Source: Roseovarius sp.
Lineage (GTDB): Bacteria; Pseudomonadota; Alphaproteobacteria; Rhodobacterales; Rhodobacteraceae
Length of the DNA: 18,229 nucleotides
Direction of reading: 5' to 3'
NCBI GenBank assembly: GCA_021767845.1
Contig: JAASSQ010000027.1
Coordinates: forward strand, 1 to 18,229
The notes beneath the pieces were generated by a model. That model did not search any database. It was given only the letters and a program-made list of their open reading frames with translations, and had not been told where the DNA came from. Every line of letters starts with the position of its first letter. Position 1 is the first letter of the stretch. Shown here one piece after another: positions 1 through 6,707 of the stretch. The position numbers and the translations under genes were made by a program.

Positions 1-75
1 AGGTCGGTCGCGGCGCAAAGCCCCGCGGCCACCGCTTTGACCCTGTTGCAGGCCATACCGCAACTGCGCGGCTGA
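1..75 (+). CDS. C-terminal end of an unidentified protein (partial)
   Basis: Reading from base 1, the plus strand is open for 24 codons and ends in TGA at 73-75. The encoded tail is RSVAAQSPAATALTLLQAI followed by PQLRG. Third codon positions are mostly G or C, as in the neighbouring real genes, and the tail looks like a normal amphipathic protein C-terminus. The gene begins outside the window and the tail is too short to identify. Its position, converging on fliI at the edge of a flagellar cluster, suggests but does not show a flagellar role. A competing minus-strand frame across the same bases is arginine- and glycine-rich and looks like a shadow. Confidence 0.4.
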   Translation, partial: RSVAAQSPAATALTLLQAIPQLRG

Positions 76-190
76 CTCTGGCCCGGCCCGCCGCGCGCTG
101 GATCCCCCGCGCCCAGCCCATCGAACCGCCATCGCGCCCTCGCGCCAACCGCCCGGCGGCGCCTATGACCCAATCGCGCCAACGCTAGGG

Positions 191-213
191 TCGCGCCGCC
201 ACCGCGGGCGCGG
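191..213. terminator. Possible stem-loop between convergent genes (weak)
   Basis: In the 145-bp gap between the partial upstream gene (ends 75) and fliI (ends 221), TCGCGCC at 191-197 can pair with GGCGCGG at 207-213, allowing one T-G pair, around a 9-base loop. It lies just beyond the fliI stop codon, where a terminator for fliI would be expected. No T-tract follows on either strand and the region is very GC-rich, so such pairing can arise by chance. I see nothing else in this gap. Confidence 0.2.
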
Positions 214-220
214 CCACAGA

Positions 221-1612
221 TCAGGCCGCCTGACCGTTTCTGCCACCACCGGATGGCCGCGGTGCGTTGACCACCACGCCTTGTGCCTGCCCACCGGCCC
301 GCCGCAGGATCAGGCCCAACCTGTCGAAGCTGTTTTGCACCGAAACCGTCTCTGATTCGGCCAGAAAGGCATCCAGGTCAGGCCAGGCACGCAAAGCTTC
401 GTCAAGCTCGGGGTCGCTGCCATCCTTGTAGAGCCCCGCGCGAACCATCGTCTCAGAGCGCGCATAGGCGCCCATCAGCGCGCGGGCCGCGCGAATCAGG
501 CGATTTTCATCCGGGCTTGCCGCGCCGGGCAGGCTGCGCGAGACCGATCGCAACAGGTCGATCGCGGGATAGCGCCCACGCTCGGCAATCTGGCGGTCGA
601 GCACCACGTGACCGTCCAGCACCCCGCGCAGGATGTCGGCCACCGGTTCTTCCATATCCGATCCGGCCACCAGCACGCTGAAGAGCGCGGTAATGTCCCC
701 ATCGGTATCCGCCCCCGGCCCGGCCCGTTCGCAGAGCGACATGATCATATGCCCGGTCGAGGCCGGAAAGCCGCGCAACGCGGGCAACTCGCCAGCCGCG
801 ACCGACACCTCGCGATGCGCCTCGGCGAACCGGGTGATCGAATCGACCATCAAGAGAACATGCTTGCCCCTCTCCCGGAAATGCTCGGCCACGGCCATCG
901 CCGTCCAGGCGCATCGGCGCCGCGCCAGCGGCGACTGATCCGAGGTGGCCGCGACAAGAACGGAGCGAACCAACCCCGCCTCGCCAAGACCCGATTCGAT
1001 GAAATCGCGCAGCTCGCGGCCGCGCTCGCCGATCAGGGCGAACACCACGACATCGGCCTGCATGTTGCGCCCCAGTCCGGCCAGCAGGCTGGATTTGCCC
1101 ACGCCGGACCCGGCGAACAGCCCCATGCGCTGTCCGCGCACGATCGGCAGCAGCGTATTGAAGACCGCCATGCCGGTTTCAAGCCGGGCGCCAAAGCCAC
1201 GCCGCCGGGCCGGCGGTGGCGGCATTGCCCGCAAGGGCCGCGCCACCGGGCCGCTGGCCAGCGGCCGCCCATCGAGCGGCTGACCGTAAGGGTCGATCAC
1301 ACGCCCGATCCAACCGTCATCCGGCGCAATCTCGACCGCCGCGTACAGGCGGACGCGGTCGCCAAGGGAAATCCCCTCGGCCACGTCATCGGGCATCGCC
1401 AGCACGTGCTCGCCGTCAAGTTGCAGGATCTCGCCACCACATCCGGCCCCCGTGCGCCTTTCGATCTCGATTCGGTCGCCGATGGCCGCGGCATCGGCAA
1501 GGCCCGCCACCCGGACCGTCGCCCCGCGCACGGCGGTCACCCGCCCGATATGGCGAACGGTCTGCAATCCCGCGATCCGGGTCTGAAGGGCGGCCAGGGG
1601 TTTTTCGGGCAT
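221..1612 (-). CDS. fliI: Flagellar export ATPase FliI
   Basis: FliI is the cytoplasmic ATPase of the flagellar type III export apparatus, related to the F1 beta subunit; it works with FliH and FliJ below the FlhA/FlhB gate. The 463-residue product has the usual family length. Walker A is GSGVGKSS at about 168-175, the catalytic glutamate is in GERGRE (E196), Walker B is HVLLMVDS (D257), and the ATPase alpha/beta signature PAIDLLRSVS lies at 349-358. The reading frame is open further upstream (to 1798), but I chose the ATG at 1612-1610 because AGGAG precedes it by 7 bases and the homologous N-terminus starts there. The extra 62 codons would cover the divergent flgB start. The gene stands alone, with no fliH or fliJ beside it. 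A TTAA regulatory motif lies 48 bp upstream. Confidence 0.96.
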   Translation of the reverse strand: MPEKPLAALQTRIAGLQTVRHIGRVTAVRGATVRVAGLADAAAIGDRIEIERRTGAGCGGEILQLDGEHVLAMPDDVAEGISLGDRVRLYAAVEIAPDDGWIGRVIDPYGQPLDGRPLASGPVARPLRAMPPPPARRRGFGARLETGMAVFNTLLPIVRGQRMGLFAGSGVGKSSLLAGLGRNMQADVVVFALIGERGRELRDFIESGLGEAGLVRSVLVAATSDQSPLARRRCAWTAMAVAEHFRERGKHVLLMVDSITRFAEAHREVSVAAGELPALRGFPASTGHMIMSLCERAGPGADTDGDITALFSVLVAGSDMEEPVADILRGVLDGHVVLDRQIAERGRYPAIDLLRSVSRSLPGAASPDENRLIRAARALMGAYARSETMVRAGLYKDGSDPELDEALRAWPDLDAFLAESETVSVQNSFDRLGLILRRAGGQAQGVVVNAPRPSGGGRNGQAA

Positions 1613-1655
1613 CGTGCGCTCCTGCAAGGGGTCAAAAACCATTTCTAAAGGAATC

Positions 1656-1663
1656 ACGGTTAA
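1656..1663 (-). promoter_or_regulatory. CtrA-like half-site between fliI and flgB
   Basis: The minus strand reads TTAACCGT, seven of eight bases matching the TTAACCAT form of the CtrA response-regulator site. It lies in the 85-bp divergent region (1613-1697), 48 bp from the fliI start and 35 bp from the flgB start, so it could serve either operon. TTAA is rare in this GC-rich DNA. CtrA controls motility genes in several Rhodobacterales; binding here is inferred. No second half-site lies at the N7 spacing, and I could not see a convincing sigma-54 or sigma-28 promoter in the gap. Confidence 0.35.
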
Positions 1664-1697
1664 GCCTTGATTGAAGCCAATCGAGGGAGAAGCCCCG

Positions 1698-2087
1698 ATG
1701 TTCCAGAACCTGGACATTTTCAGACTGTCCCACGCCATGGCGGTCCATGCCGGAACGCGGCAATCGGTGATCGCGCAGAACATGGCCAATGCCGACACGC
1801 CCGGCTATGCCGCGCGCGATCTGCCCGCGTTTCAAACCCTGATCGAGACGGATTCGGCGGGATTTGGCCTCAAGACCACGCGCGACACGCATCTGGATGC
1901 GGGCCGTTCGCCGCTCGCGCTGCAGGTTTCGGACCGGCGCGATGCCGCGACCGACCCCAACGGAAATTCCGTTTCCCTGGAAACCGAGATGCTGCACGCC
2001 GTCGATGTGAAGCGGCAGCATGACCGCGCGATCGCGATCTACAAACATGCCCTCGGTGTGCTGCGCGCCGCCACGGGCCGCCGGTAG
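1698..2087 (+). CDS. flgB: Flagellar proximal rod protein FlgB
   Basis: FlgB is a subunit of the proximal rod, exported through the flagellar type III system into the periplasm. The 129-residue product carries the axial-protein N-terminal motif NMANADTPGY at about 28-37 and the FlgB-type C-terminal stretch NGNSVSLETEM at 88-98, followed by a helical tail. The frame extends nine codons upstream to 1671, but the ATG at 1698 has GAGGGAG upstream at 1683-1689 and gives the normal MFQNLDIFRLS start. It is the first gene of the rod operon; flgC follows after 11 bp with its ribosome site overlapping the flgB stop. Confidence 0.95.
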   Translation: MFQNLDIFRLSHAMAVHAGTRQSVIAQNMANADTPGYAARDLPAFQTLIETDSAGFGLKTTRDTHLDAGRSPLALQVSDRRDAATDPNGNSVSLETEMLHAVDVKRQHDRAIAIYKHALGVLRAATGRR

Positions 2088-2098
2088 GAGGATCAACC

Positions 2099-2491
2099 AT
2101 GACCGAGTTTTCCAATGCCCTGTCCGTTTCGGCCAGCGGGCTCAAGGCGCAGGCGCAAAGGCTGCGCCATGTCTCGGAGAACATCGCCAACGCCGATACG
2201 CCGGGATACCGGCGCAAGACAGTCTCCTTTCGGGCGGAATTCGGCGCCGAGGCGGCGCCCGGGCGGGTCGAGACCGGCAAGGTCGCGCTGGACCGCAGCA
2301 GCCTGAAGCAGATCTACGAGCCCGGCCACCCACTGGCCGACGAAACCGGCCATTACGAGGGGTCCAATGTCGATCTCGTGATCGAGATCGCCGACGCGCG
2401 CGAGGCGCAGCGCAGCTACGAGGCCAATCTCAAGATGTTCGATCAGGCGCGGCAGATGTCGTCCAGCCTGATGGAACTGTTGCGCCGCTAG
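2099..2491 (+). CDS. flgC: Flagellar proximal rod protein FlgC
   Basis: FlgC is the second proximal rod subunit, assembled with FlgB between the MS ring and the distal rod. The 130-residue product has the axial motif NIANADTPGYRRK at 28-40 and the diagnostic FlgC C-terminal block YEGSNVDLVIEIADAREAQ at 86-104, then the packing helix RSYEANLKMF. Length and motif order match the family. The ATG is preceded by TAGGAGG at 2085-2091, which also contains the flgB stop codon, so translation of the two genes is probably coupled. Confidence 0.96.
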   Translation: MTEFSNALSVSASGLKAQAQRLRHVSENIANADTPGYRRKTVSFRAEFGAEAAPGRVETGKVALDRSSLKQIYEPGHPLADETGHYEGSNVDLVIEIADAREAQRSYEANLKMFDQARQMSSSLMELLRR

Positions 2492-2512
2492 ACCGAAACG
2501 AGGAGATCCAGA

Positions 2513-2803
2513 ATGGATATCAACCCGATCCACGCCGCCCAGAAATACACCGCATCGCGGCCCGCAACCCAACCTGCCGCCGGGCATGACGGGCCGGGCC
2601 CGGCCTTTGCCGGGCTGGCCAGCGATTTCGCGGCCACCTTGCGCGACGGCGAAGCCACGGCCAAGGCCGCGATGACCGGCGATGCGGACCCGCATGCGCT
2701 GGTGCAGGCACTGGCGCAGACCGAACTGGCCGTCGAAACCGCCGTGGCGGTGCGCGACAAGGTCGTCGAGGCCTACCAGGAAATCCTGCGGATGCCGGTC
2801 TGA
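2513..2803 (+). CDS. fliE: Flagellar hook-basal body protein FliE
   Basis: FliE is the small adapter joining the MS ring to the proximal rod and is among the first substrates of flagellar export. The 96-residue product begins MDINPIHAAQKY and ends with the conserved FliE helix AVRDKVVEAYQEILRMPV. The middle, LAQTELAVETAVAVRDK, matches the family pattern of a single amphipathic helix. The ribosome site GAGGAG lies just upstream of the ATG. It sits between flgC and fliQ, the usual place in alphaproteobacterial rod operons. Confidence 0.94.
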   Translation: MDINPIHAAQKYTASRPATQPAAGHDGPGPAFAGLASDFAATLRDGEATAKAAMTGDADPHALVQALAQTELAVETAVAVRDKVVEAYQEILRMPV

Positions 2804-2807
2804 CCGG

Positions 2808-3077
2808 ATGCTGAACGAGGTGATTTTCTTCGACACGATGCGCCAGGGGCTGTGGGTTTCGGTGATCATTTCGGTCCCGATCCTCAGCGTTGCCCTGCTC
2901 GCGGGGCTGACGGTGGGACTGTTCCAGGCGCTGACCTCCATCCAGGAACTGACCCTGACCTTCGTGCCCAAGCTTGGGGCGATCGTCGTCGTCTTCTGGC
3001 TGTCGATGGGATTCATGACCCAGACGCTTGTCGCGTTCTTCCACGACCGGATCGTGCCACTGATGACAGGAGGTTAA
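2808..3077 (+). CDS. fliQ: Flagellar export gate protein FliQ
   Basis: FliQ is a small two-helix inner-membrane subunit of the FliPQR export gate. The 89-residue product is exactly family-sized. A first hydrophobic segment lies at about 15-40 and a second at about 55-77. The conserved stretch ALTSIQELTLTFVPK lies between them, at about 41-55. The frame is open upstream to 2682, but that extension is a shadow of fliE; the ATG at 2808 sits 4 bp after the fliE stop. Its stop lies within the flgF leader (AGGAGG then TTAA), so the two are tightly linked. fliP and fliR are not neighbours: fliR is in the opposite operon and fliP is outside the window. Confidence 0.95.
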   Translation: MLNEVIFFDTMRQGLWVSVIISVPILSVALLAGLTVGLFQALTSIQELTLTFVPKLGAIVVVFWLSMGFMTQTLVAFFHDRIVPLMTGG

Positions 3078-3079
3078 GG

Positions 3080-3793
3080 ATGGAAACCGCCGGATATACG
3101 ACCCTCACGCGGCAAGCGGGCCTGCTGAAAGAGGTCAGCCTTGTCGCCAACAACATCGCGAATGCCGCGACCACCGGGTATCGGCAGGAGGGGTTGATTT
3201 TCTCGGAATACATCCGCCGCACCGAGGGGGGTCCGTCGCTCTCGATGGCGCGCGGCGACATTCGGCGCACGTCGATGATGCAGGGCGGGCTGACGCCCAC
3301 GGGCGGCAAGCTGGATTTCGCGATCGAAGGCGAGGGATTTTTCGCCGTCGAGACTCCGGCGGGCCAACGGCTGACGCGGGCCGGCAACTTCTCGGTTTCG
3401 GCAGCGGGCGAGATGGTGACGCATGACGGCCACCGGGTGCTGGATACCGGCGGGGCGCCGGTCTTCGTGCCCCCGGATGCGGGCGGTTTCCACGTCGCGG
3501 CGGACGGCACCATCAGTGCCAATGGCCAGCCGATCGGTCAGATCGGTGTGCTTCGGCCCGTGGATGGAACGCCGCTCATCCGCGAGGACGGCGTGATGTT
3601 TCGCCCCGACGGGCCGACCGAACCCGCGCCGGGGGGCCGGATCGTCCAGGGGTTCCTCGAAGGCTCGAACGTCGATCCAATCGGCCAGTTCGCCCGCCTG
3701 ATCGAAGCCCAGCGCGCCTATGAGATGGGCCAGAGCTTTCTCGATGCCGAGAACGCCCGCCTCCGCGAGGCCCTGAAAACATTCGTCCGTTGA
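3080..3793 (+). CDS. flgF: Flagellar proximal rod protein FlgF
   Basis: FlgF is the rod subunit next to FlgG. The 237-residue product has the N-terminal axial motif ANNIANAATTGYRQE at about 23-37, the mid-protein block FAIEGEGFFAVETPAG shared by FlgF, FlgG and FlgE, and the C-terminal domain GFLEGSNVDPIGQFARLIEA with QRAYEM after it. FlgF is separated from FlgG here by its shorter length and by the lack of the FlgG insert after the N-terminal motif. The start at 3080 is preceded by AGGAGG (3069-3074). An upstream ATG in the same frame (2852) lies inside fliQ and is rejected. Confidence 0.94.
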   Translation: METAGYTTLTRQAGLLKEVSLVANNIANAATTGYRQEGLIFSEYIRRTEGGPSLSMARGDIRRTSMMQGGLTPTGGKLDFAIEGEGFFAVETPAGQRLTRAGNFSVSAAGEMVTHDGHRVLDTGGAPVFVPPDAGGFHVAADGTISANGQPIGQIGVLRPVDGTPLIREDGVMFRPDGPTEPAPGGRIVQGFLEGSNVDPIGQFARLIEAQRAYEMGQSFLDAENARLREALKTFVR

Positions 3794-3809
3794 CCATAAG
3801 GAGAGCCAC

Positions 3810-4595
3810 ATGCGCGCCCTGAAGATCGCCGCGACCGGCATGGCCGCCCAGCAGATGCGGGTGGAAACCATATCCAACAACCTCGCCAACATGTCCACCA
3901 CCGGCTACGACACCCGCCGCGCCGAGTTCTCGGACCTGCACTACCAGCAGATGACCCGCCCCGGCACCGTCACCGCCGCCGACGGCACGGTGCTGCCCAC
4001 CGGCGTGCAGCTTGGCCTCGGCGTGCGGCCCGCCGCCGTGTCGGTCACGCTGGCGCAAGGCGCCCTGTCGCAAACCAATGGCGATCTGGACCTTGCCATC
4101 GACGGCAACGGCTATCTTGAAATCACGATGCCCTCGGGCCAATCAACCTATACGCGCGACGGCGCTTTGAAACGGTCGGCCGACGGGCTGATCGTCACGT
4201 CCGATGGGTTCCCGCTGGTGCCCGAGATCACGATCCCGGCCGATGCGCGGCGCATTTCGATCAACGCCGCCGGCGAGGTCTATGCCTATTTCCAGGACAC
4301 CGCGGAAGCCCAGCAGATCGGAGAGATCACGCTGGCCGGGTTCAGCAATCCCAAGGGTCTCGAGGCGGCGGGCGGAAACCTGTTCTACGAGACCGAGGCC
4401 TCCGGCCCGCCGTTGGTCAGCCTGCCCGGGCAGGACGGCCTCGGCACCTTGCGGCAAGGTTATCTCGAGGACAGTTCCGTCGATCCCGTGCGGGAAGTCA
4501 CCGAACTGATCGAGGCGCAACGCGGGTACGAATTGAACGCCAAGGTGATTTCGGCGGCGGACCAGATGCTGGGCGCGACGACGCAGGTGCGCTGA
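3810..4595 (+). CDS. flgG: Flagellar distal rod protein FlgG
   Basis: FlgG forms the long distal rod that crosses the peptidoglycan and outer membrane. The 261-residue product has the standard length. The N-terminal axial motif ISNNLANMSTTGYDTRRAEF (21-40) runs into the FlgG-specific segment DLHYQQMTRPGTVTAADGT and PTGVQLGLGVRP. The end, SSVDPVREVTELIEAQRGYE followed by LNAKVISAADQML, is typical of FlgG. AAGGAG lies in the leader just upstream of the ATG. The stop overlaps the flgA start (TGATG), indicating coupling. Confidence 0.96.
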   Translation: MRALKIAATGMAAQQMRVETISNNLANMSTTGYDTRRAEFSDLHYQQMTRPGTVTAADGTVLPTGVQLGLGVRPAAVSVTLAQGALSQTNGDLDLAIDGNGYLEITMPSGQSTYTRDGALKRSADGLIVTSDGFPLVPEITIPADARRISINAAGEVYAYFQDTAEAQQIGEITLAGFSNPKGLEAAGGNLFYETEASGPPLVSLPGQDGLGTLRQGYLEDSSVDPVREVTELIEAQRGYELNAKVISAADQMLGATTQVR

Positions 4596-5011
4596 TGCTC
4601 AGATATGCCCTTCTGGCCCTGCTCATGGCAGGCCCCGCGGCCGCCGATATCCTTGTCGCGGCGCGCACCATTCGGCCGCAGGCCGTCATCACGGCGGGCG
4701 ACCTGGCAACCCAGCCCGGCGAGATGGCCGGGATTGCACGATCTCCCGAGGAGGTTCTTGGGCAAGAGGCGCGCGTCGCAATCTATGCCGGGCGGCCCAT
4801 CCAGCTGTCGGATGTCGGCCCGCCCGCCGTGGTCGAACGCAACCAATTGGTGCCGCTTGTCTTCGAGAAGGCAGGGCTGAACATTTCGACCGAGGGCCGC
4901 GCCCTTGATCGGGCCGGGGTGGGCGAGCTGGTGCGCGTCATGAACCTGTCGTCCAGAACCACGGTGACGGGCAAGGTTCTGGCAGACGGATCGATCACTG
5001 TTTCGCGATAG
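4595..5011 (+). CDS. flgA: P-ring assembly chaperone FlgA (short form)
   Basis: FlgA is the periplasmic chaperone needed to assemble the FlgI P ring. The 138-residue product opens with a signal peptide (MLRYALLALLMAGPAAA, cut before DILVAA). It then carries the SAF-type segment RTIRPQAVITAGDL and the C-terminal FlgA pattern FEKAGLNISTEGRALDRAG and GELVRVMNLSSRTTVTGKV. It is much shorter than the roughly 219-residue enterobacterial protein and lacks the N-terminal region; short forms are common in alphaproteobacteria. The ATG overlaps the flgG stop by one base. The partner flgI is not in the window. Confidence 0.93.
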   Translation: MLRYALLALLMAGPAAADILVAARTIRPQAVITAGDLATQPGEMAGIARSPEEVLGQEARVAIYAGRPIQLSDVGPPAVVERNQLVPLVFEKAGLNISTEGRALDRAGVGELVRVMNLSSRTTVTGKVLADGSITVSR

Positions 5012-5020
5012 GGCAACACG

Positions 5021-5755
5021 ATGAGATCAATCAAGAACAGTCTCTGTTTCGGCGCAATCCTGATGCTGCTGGCCTGCGCGCGCGGCGATCACCTCGGGCG
5101 TCCACCCAGCCTTACCCCGACGCGCAATGCCAGCGAACACACCGCCATGCTCAATCCCGGCCTGCCGCTTGCCGCCGAAGCCACGCGCGTCGTGGATCAG
5201 GCTTCGCTCTGGCGGGGCGGTCGCCGGTCGCTTCTGGGCGACCGGCGCGCCCTGCGCCGGGGCGATATCCTGACCGTGCGGATCGAGATCGACGAGGAGG
5301 CTCAAATCTCGAATTCCACGTCGCGGTCGCGCAGCGGGTCGGAAAGCCTCGGGATTCCGCAATTGTTCGGCATTCCCCAGCGGGTCGACAGGAAGCTTCC
5401 CGACGGCGCGACGATGAGCAACGCGGTGTCGCTCGACTCTTCAAGTCAGTCGGACGGCGACGGGTCGGTGCGCCGCAAGGAAGAGCTGACGCTTCGGGTA
5501 GCGGCCACGGTTACCGACGTGCTGCCCAATGGCGTCCTGGCCATCGAGGGCTCGCAGGAGGTGCGGGTCAATTTCGAACTGCGCGAACTTCTGGTGAGCG
5601 GGTATGTCCGCCCCGAGGACATCTCGCGCCAGAATGAGATCACGTACGACAAGATCGCCGCCGCGCGGATCTCCTACGGAGGCCGGGGCCAGATCTCGGA
5701 CATGCAACAACCACGCTATGGCCAGCAGATCCTGGACATGGTCTTGCCGTTCTAG
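5021..5755 (+). CDS. flgH: Flagellar L-ring lipoprotein FlgH
   Basis: FlgH forms the outer-membrane L ring. The 244-residue product has a lipoprotein signal with lipobox LLAC (lipidated C19). The mature part contains SLWRGGRRSLLGDRRA, the strand RRGDILTVRIEIDEEAQISN, and the conserved C-terminal stretch VSGYVRPEDISRQNEITYDK with GQISDMQQPRYGQQ after it. These are diagnostic for FlgH. It follows flgA by 9 bp and ends directly before the FliL-like gene. Confidence 0.96.
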   Translation: MRSIKNSLCFGAILMLLACARGDHLGRPPSLTPTRNASEHTAMLNPGLPLAAEATRVVDQASLWRGGRRSLLGDRRALRRGDILTVRIEIDEEAQISNSTSRSRSGSESLGIPQLFGIPQRVDRKLPDGATMSNAVSLDSSSQSDGDGSVRRKEELTLRVAATVTDVLPNGVLAIEGSQEVRVNFELRELLVSGYVRPEDISRQNEITYDKIAAARISYGGRGQISDMQQPRYGQQILDMVLPF

Positions 5756-5764
5756 GTGCCCGAC

Positions 5765-6277
5765 ATGATGAAGTTCATTCTTCCCTTGGGTCTTGCGCTG
5801 GTCGGGGTTGGCGGTGGAATCGGCGCGGGCCTCGCGCTGAAACCGGAGCCCGAGCAGCCAGCAGACACCACCCCCTGCGGCGCGCCGGACAAGGTGACTG
5901 CAGACAAGTTCGATCCCGAGGCCGGGCACGGGGCGGACACGCCCAAGCCTGAAACGTCCGAATACGTGAAGTTGAACAACCAGTTCGTCGTGCCCATCGT
6001 CGGCAACGACCGTGTCGAATCGCTGGTCGTCCTGTCACTGAGCATCGAGATCGCGCAGGGGCGGTCGGACCTGATCTATGAACGGGAACCGAAACTGCGC
6101 GATGCCTTCCTCCAGGTTTTGTTCGATCATGCCAACATGGGCGGTTTTGCCGGGGCCTTCACGCGGTCGCGCAACATGGAGGTTCTGCGCAGCGCACTGG
6201 CCGAGGTCGCGCATGACATCCTTGGCCCGGACGTCAGGGGCGTTCTGGTGACGGATATCGGCCGGCAGGATTCGTGA
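5765..6277 (+). CDS. FliL-family membrane protein (first of two)
   Basis: This is a single-pass inner-membrane protein of the FliL family, which associates with the stator and motor. The 170-residue product has a glycine-rich membrane segment at about 4-26, an acidic and proline-rich linker with one cysteine, and a periplasmic domain with the FliL pattern YVKLNNQFVVPIVGNDRVES, then LSLSIEIAQGRSDLI and LRDAFLQVLFDHANMGGF. The last resembles the FliL C-terminal helix. A GTG at 5756 directly abuts the flgH stop, but I chose the ATG at 5765 because AGGTG lies six bases upstream. A canonical fliL sits at 15713-16210, so this is a divergent second copy. Its end overlaps the convergent FliJ-like gene by 44 bp. 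Confidence 0.82.
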   Translation: MMKFILPLGLALVGVGGGIGAGLALKPEPEQPADTTPCGAPDKVTADKFDPEAGHGADTPKPETSEYVKLNNQFVVPIVGNDRVESLVVLSLSIEIAQGRSDLIYEREPKLRDAFLQVLFDHANMGGFAGAFTRSRNMEVLRSALAEVAHDILGPDVRGVLVTDIGRQDS

Positions 6278-6707
6278 CGCAATCACGCTCGGCGGCTTTC
6301 AGTCGCACAAGACCATCCTCTTCCAAAGCCCGTTGCCTGGCGCGAGCCTGCCTGCGGGCCTCTGCGTGATCTGCAACCAGCCGTGCGGCCGCCTCCGACC
6401 GGCCATGCGACCGGCGAAGTGCCGCGATGGCGGTTTCCTTTTGCGCCAGAACACGGGCAAGCCTCATTTGCAGGTCGCGCCGGGTCCGTTCGGCCCAGCG
6501 CTGCCAGAGCATGTCGGCGCCCGTCGCGTGAAACCCCTGCCACTGCACCGCCGGCAGCACCGCATGGCCGCTAACCCGCGCCTCGAGACGGGCAATAGCC
6601 ATGCGCAAATCGTCTTCCTGGGCCCTGATGTCGCGCAGCCGGGCCGCGTCGGCGCGCTGGGCCGCCTCCAGCAGATCGGCCAGCTGCGGAAGGGCGGGCC
6701 CGGTCAT
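6234..6707 (-). CDS. Coiled-coil protein after flhB, possibly FliJ-like
   Basis: The 157-residue product is highly charged and helical. Two stretches look like coiled coils: about 6-46 and about 70-141, the latter dense in Arg, Glu and Ala with RRDLQMRLARVLAQKETAI. A short Trp-rich segment (VQWQGFH, then LWQRWAE) lies between them. No signal peptide or membrane segment is visible. This build, and its place at the end of the export-gate operon, fit a FliJ-type export stalk/chaperone. FliJ sequences diverge strongly and there is no other candidate beside fliI, so this is inference. The start ATG at 6707 overlaps the flhB stop (ATGA), which rejects the longer upstream frame to 6872. The last 14 codons lie antisense to the end of the FliL-like gene, and the C-terminal 16 residues look unstructured. 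Confidence 0.72.
   Translation of the reverse strand: MTGPALPQLADLLEAAQRADAARLRDIRAQEDDLRMAIARLEARVSGHAVLPAVQWQGFHATGADMLWQRWAERTRRDLQMRLARVLAQKETAIAALRRSHGRSEAAARLVADHAEARRQARARQRALEEDGLVRLKAAERDCVTNPAGRYPSPERP

Noticed and set aside
608..1648. Plus-strand open frame of 346 codons opposite fliI
   Set aside because: It is entirely antisense to fliI, rich in Arg, His, Gly and Pro with no domain pattern, and is explained by high GC content removing stop codons.
1613..1798. Upstream extension of fliI to 1798
   Set aside because: It would cover the flgB start and shared promoter; the ATG at 1612 has a good ribosome site and the homologous N-terminus.
6273..6287. CGTGA/TCACG stem-loop at the stop of the FliL-like gene as a terminator
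   Set aside because: The stem is only 5 bp and has no T-tract on either strand; too weak to call.
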